Source: Larix sibirica
Lineage: Eukaryota > Streptophyta > Pinopsida > Pinales > Pinaceae
Assembly (NCBI GenBank): GCA_004151065.3
Contig: NWUY0300007117.1
Span: forward strand, 1 to 10,356
Direction: 5' to 3'
Length of the DNA stretch: 10,356 bases
The position numbers and the translations under genes are program-made. The notes under the pieces were generated by a model that saw only the letters and a program-made list of their open reading frames with translations, ran no database searches and had not been told where the DNA came from. Below, piece after piece: positions 7,986 through 10,356 of the stretch. Within the stretch, counting starts at the first letter, position 1. Each line of letters starts with the position of its first letter.

Positions 7986-9415
7986 AATTTAACAGTGTGA
8001 GGATGGGACTTACCTTCTCCTTCTTTGTTTGAGGTTGTAGAGCCACCTGCCACTTTGTACTTATCCATGCTCGATTGATGTCCTTGTCGAAGTTCTCAAG
8101 TAGACTCAACTTCTCGATTTTCTTTATTCGTTCTCCTACCCCATTGATTATGCGAGTTCCCCTCATTATCTTCATTCTTATTTTTGCCATTTTTGTGAAT
8201 AGATTTGCTTCTTGTTGCAATTACAGGGTTATTCTCGGAGAATTGTTTTTGAATAGAGGTTAATTCATGAGAGTTCACATTAATAGAGGATTATAAAACT
8301 AATTGACCTTCCTCTGGATCTGATGCATTTGTAGCTATAAGATGACCCATAATTTGACTAGGCACTGGATCAGATCCAACAATAGATTCTTCGTAGCTTT
8401 TGGTAGAAGGAGAACTCTCTCCAGATGTGGTTTTTAACTTTTCATTCAAATCTTGATTTTCATTCAGCATGGTAAGACAGTCTACCGAATCTTGAGAAAT
8501 TTTGTCTTGAATCGAGGCCAACTTCTGATATCGATTGGCGACTTGGGATCCTTGAGATGAAGACGCCTTTTGAGGGCTGTGCACATATGAGATTCCTATT
8601 TGGGTTGCTTTCCTTTTATGAGTCTTCCATTTCTCTTCAGGAGGAGTTTCTGGATTTCCATGTGACTTTTCCTACTTGCAGTCCCTTGCAAAGTAACTGT
8701 AATCATGGCAAAATTGAAATTTAAAAGGCAATTGCTCGTAGTCTAGTTGTTGAAAATGAGACCAAGAACCATGGGTGAGCAAGATTTCAGTTGGTAATCC
8801 CTTTTCAAGATCCACTTTGACATAGATCCTCGCACATGAGAACTGCTTGCCTTTTGGAACTTATTGATCTACATATTTTCCTAGTGAGTTTCCAATGGAT
8901 CTCAGACAATGATCCCCCCAACAAGATAATGGAAGACGAGGGAGCTTCACCCATACCGGTGCTGTAGAGGGGATGTCATCCTCGGGGTCGAAATCAAGGG
9001 TCCACCGATTTAAGTATAACCCTCTTGAACCAAATAAATAAGGTCCATTGCGAAATATAAGATCTATGTCTTTTAACAGCTGAAAGTGAAATACAAAAAA
9101 ACCTTTACCACAGGCATAAAGAGCCACAATGCCATTGATGAGCGGCCCCCATGATTTGTCTAACCATTGCTCCATTGTAGCCAGTGAAGGCCACATCCCA
9201 GTAAATTGAACGATCGGACCTCTTTTAATTAAGGGATAAGTCATGCAACGAAATGAGGTCAGAGACATCTCAAATTTAGGGATTTCATCAGTTTTCTTCA
9301 CAAAACGCTCAGGGAGCTTCCGGATTTGGGGCTTGGAAGTGAGAGATGACAGAAGGGATTGAAAGTCCATATCATCATCAGGAGGCGGTGGGGGAGGATC
9401 CCCCTACGAAACCAT
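7982..9415 (-). pseudogene. Inner LINE ORF1 (gag-like RNA-binding protein), five in-frame stops
   Basis: A single frame of 478 codons runs from ATG 9415-9413 to TGA 7984-7982 with no frameshift, interrupted by stops at codons 4, 185, 248, 375 and 440. I chose the upstream ATG because it gives MVS-stop-GDPPPPPPDDDMDFQ, an acidic and Pro-rich start in frame with the open part from 9370. Residues about 50-185 form a DUF4283-like domain (GKGFFVFHFQLLKDIDLIF, APVWVKLPRLPLSCWG). A zinc knuckle relic follows at residues 233-246, then a polar, Lys/Asn-rich tail. LINE ORF1 proteins coat the element RNA. The final TGA overlaps the ORF2 ATG. If codon 440 is the true end, the protein stops at 8096 instead. 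Confidence 0.88.
8678..8719 (-). other. Degenerate CCHC zinc knuckle of ORF1
   Basis: The frame reads F-QF-C-HDYS-Y-FARD-C. The spacing is exactly C-x2-C-x4-H-x4-C, but the first Cys is Phe (8719-8717) and the His is Tyr (8695-8693). The second and fourth ligands, Cys 8710-8708 and Cys 8680-8678, remain. The surrounding residues (PFKF..FCHDY..FARDC) are typical of plant LINE ORF1 zinc knuckles. Confidence 0.82.
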
Positions 9416-9479
9416 TACAACGAAGCAAAGTATATTAGGTTCTTAAAGCTGAGGAAACTTCTTGGAGCGAGTTTTTTGG
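9416..9479 (-). other. Inner LINE 5' leader (64 nt)
   Basis: This stretch lies between the proposed ORF1 start and the target-site duplication. In the element's sense it begins CCAAAAAACTCGCTCC. It is short for a LINE 5' UTR, so the copy may be slightly 5'-truncated, although ORF1 is fully included. Confidence 0.65.
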
Positions 9480-9489
9480 TCGTAACTTT
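9480..9489 (+). repeat. Target-site duplication, right copy
   Basis: TCGTAACTTT is identical to 3162-3171 and sits at the 5' end of the inner LINE. Outer RNase H coding resumes directly after it with CTT CTT AGA. Confidence 0.9.
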
Positions 9490-9858
9490 CTTCTTAGAAA
9501 TGGTGTTAGCCTCAGTTTAAATAATAGAGTTGAGTTCTTTGCATTGTGGATATTGTTGAAATTAGCATAAGACGAAGGTGTCAAAAACTTGTAGGTTCTA
9601 GAGGATTCTAAAATTCTTACGGACTAGGCAAACGAAAAGCATCAAATCTCCAGCTTTGCTCCGGGACCTATCATGAATATAGTTATGGAGGTAAAATCTC
9701 ACTTTGATTCAATATATTTCACTCATATTTGTAGGGTTTTCAACAACAAATAAATATCTTTATCTAAAGAATCTTTTTCACTACAAGGAGGTACTTTATA
9801 TGTTCAAGAATTCAAGGAGGATATATTGTCCTCTGAATCTTCTCCGGATATCTTTTGA
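9480..9858 (+). pseudogene. Outer LINE ORF2: RNase H, C-terminal half
   Basis: One frame, continuous with that of 3070-3171, reads RNGVSLSLNNRVEFFALWIL, VLEDSKILTD, then FAPGPIMNIVMEVKSHFDSI and YFTHICRVFNNK, and ends with SSESSPDIF and TGA at 9856-9858. The catalytic Glu (VEFFAL, 9532-9534) and the third Asp (LEDSKI, 9604-9606) are kept. IYFTHICRVFNNK corresponds to the family's late H.-R..N..AD segment. Internal stops lie at 9574-9584 (TAA within LA-stop-DEG), 9592-9594 (TAG, Gln expected), 9625-9627 (TAG in D-stop-AN, Trp expected) and after NNK (TAA). Confidence 0.9.
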
Positions 9859-10065
9859 ATGTAGTTGAAGAATTGGATTGTTCTATAACTATCCCTTGTT
9901 AGGGTATGTTATTTTATGTTTTGATACTTCAAAGGGAACATGATATGGCTCTTTAAGGCTTGTTTGACCAATGGAAGACTGTAATTAAGTAGTCTTGGTC
10001 GAGAATTGTGGCTCACTCTGTACATAGTTTATGGACTTGAGCCGAGAGCCTAAGCTAATGTATAT

Positions 10066-10091
10066 TTTGATTTCAATCATGAAATATCAAA
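10066..10091 (+). other. Imperfect stem-loop near the outer LINE 3' end
   Basis: TTTGAT-TTCA pairs with TGAA-ATCAAA around the loop ATCA, with a 2-base bulge at 10084-10085. It sits near the likely 3' end of the outer element, comparable in place to the stem-loop of the inner one. The stem is AT-rich, so chance is a real possibility. Confidence 0.35.
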
Positions 10092-10095
10092 TGTA

Positions 10096-10330
10096 AAGTT
10101 TTTTATGGGAACTTGTTTATCAGTGTACCATATCAACAAGCCTTATAGTGCTCATACCAATAACCCTTGTGGTCATCATGTTAAAGCACTTTATGATTTA
10201 CTTTTTAAAAATAATTCTAAGCCATATTGATCTCATTATAATAACATTTATAACTATGTGTATTCTGTACTAATAACACATACACCATATGTTAAAGTTA
10301 AAGGTTCAATATCCATGCTCAACAACTATA
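10096..10330 (+). other. AT-rich flank, no feature recognised
   Basis: About 235 bases between the outer LINE and the microsatellite show no ORF of note, no RNA gene and no repeat that I recognise on either strand. Part of it may still be the LINE 3' UTR if that extends further than proposed. Confidence 0.5.
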
Positions 10331-10356
10331 TGTGTGTGTGTGTGTGTGTGTGTGTG
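10331..10356 (+). repeat. (TG)n microsatellite, at least 13 units
   Basis: An uninterrupted run of TG dinucleotides reaches the end of the window, so its true length is unknown. It is a likely length-variable site. Confidence 0.97.

Larger units (their letters stand above)
3172..9479 (-). mobile_element. Inner plant L1-type LINE, near full length (about 6.3 kb)
   Basis: This is a - strand non-LTR retrotransposon with, in its own 5' to 3' order, a short leader, ORF1 (DUF4283-like domain, zinc knuckle), ORF2 (APE endonuclease, RT, zf-RVT, RNase H), a 3' UTR and poly(A). A 10-bp target-site duplication bounds it, and the outer LINE's RNase H is rejoined in frame when it is removed. That gives its ends with good precision. 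Such elements move by nicking DNA and copying their RNA in place. This copy carries many stops and indels and cannot encode working proteins. It is still easier to read than the outer element, in line with being younger. Confidence 0.95.
9480..10095 (+). mobile_element. Outer LINE, 3' portion (RNase H remainder and 3' UTR)
   Basis: This is the continuation of the outer + strand LINE after the inner insertion. It holds the C-terminal half of RNase H (to 9858) and then about 240 bases of non-coding tail. The 3' end is placed near 10095, after a TTTGATTTCAATCATGAAAT-like stretch common near plant LINE 3' ends. I see no clear poly(A) or outer target-site duplication, so this end is uncertain. Confidence 0.75.

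Noticed and set aside
8096-8278. Separate small - strand gene downstream of ORF1
   Set aside because: It is in the ORF1 frame and follows a single stop at 8293-8291, so it is the ORF1 C-terminal part, not its own gene.
1-10356. LTR retrotransposon, DNA transposon or viral insertion
   Set aside because: No long terminal repeats, primer-binding site, integrase, protease or transposase were seen. Both RTs carry LINE-type motifs with an APE endonuclease upstream.
1-10356. CRISPR array, operon or other bacterial system
   Set aside because: No regular spaced repeats and no intact gene cluster; all coding similarity is to plant LINE proteins.

Overview
The window is repeat-rich nuclear DNA, most likely from a seed plant with a large genome. 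It is almost entirely two plant L1-type (non-LTR, LINE) retrotransposons, one inserted inside the other. The plant assignment rests on the protein families: an ORF1 with a DUF4283-like domain and zinc knuckle, and an ORF2 with endonuclease, reverse transcriptase (RT), zf-RVT and a C-terminal RNase H. That combination is typical of plant LINEs. I cannot name the species. I see no host gene, no LTR element and no RNA gene.

Outer element (+ strand): positions 1-3171 and about 9480-10095. It enters the window inside its endonuclease domain and continues through the endonuclease-RT linker, RT (motif A LAKAFD, motif C FVDD), the region after RT, zf-RVT and the first half of RNase H. There it is interrupted. 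RNase H resumes in the same reading frame at 9480 and ends at a stop at 9858, followed by a 3' tail. The element is heavily decayed, with many stops and frameshifts.

Inner element (- strand): about 3172-9479 (6.3 kb), nearly full length. Reading right to left it has a 64-nt 5' leader, ORF1 (9415-7982), ORF2 (7985-3740), a 3' UTR of about 560 nt with a small terminal stem-loop, and a short poly(A) tail (poly-T on +). A perfect 10-bp target-site duplication (3162-3171 and 9480-9489) flanks it. The ORF1 stop and the ORF2 start overlap as ATGA. Both ORFs are dead: ORF1 has five in-frame stops, ORF2 has many stops and at least seven frame changes, and catalytic residues are altered in RT and RNase H. 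Most readable premature stops sit where CAA, CAG, CGA or TGG would be expected, the pattern left by cytosine methylation and deamination.

The right edge (about 10096-10356) holds AT-rich sequence with no recognisable feature, then a (TG)n microsatellite running off the window. I found no undescribed functional system. The main interest is the clean nested insertion, the ORF1/ORF2 overlap and the decay pattern.
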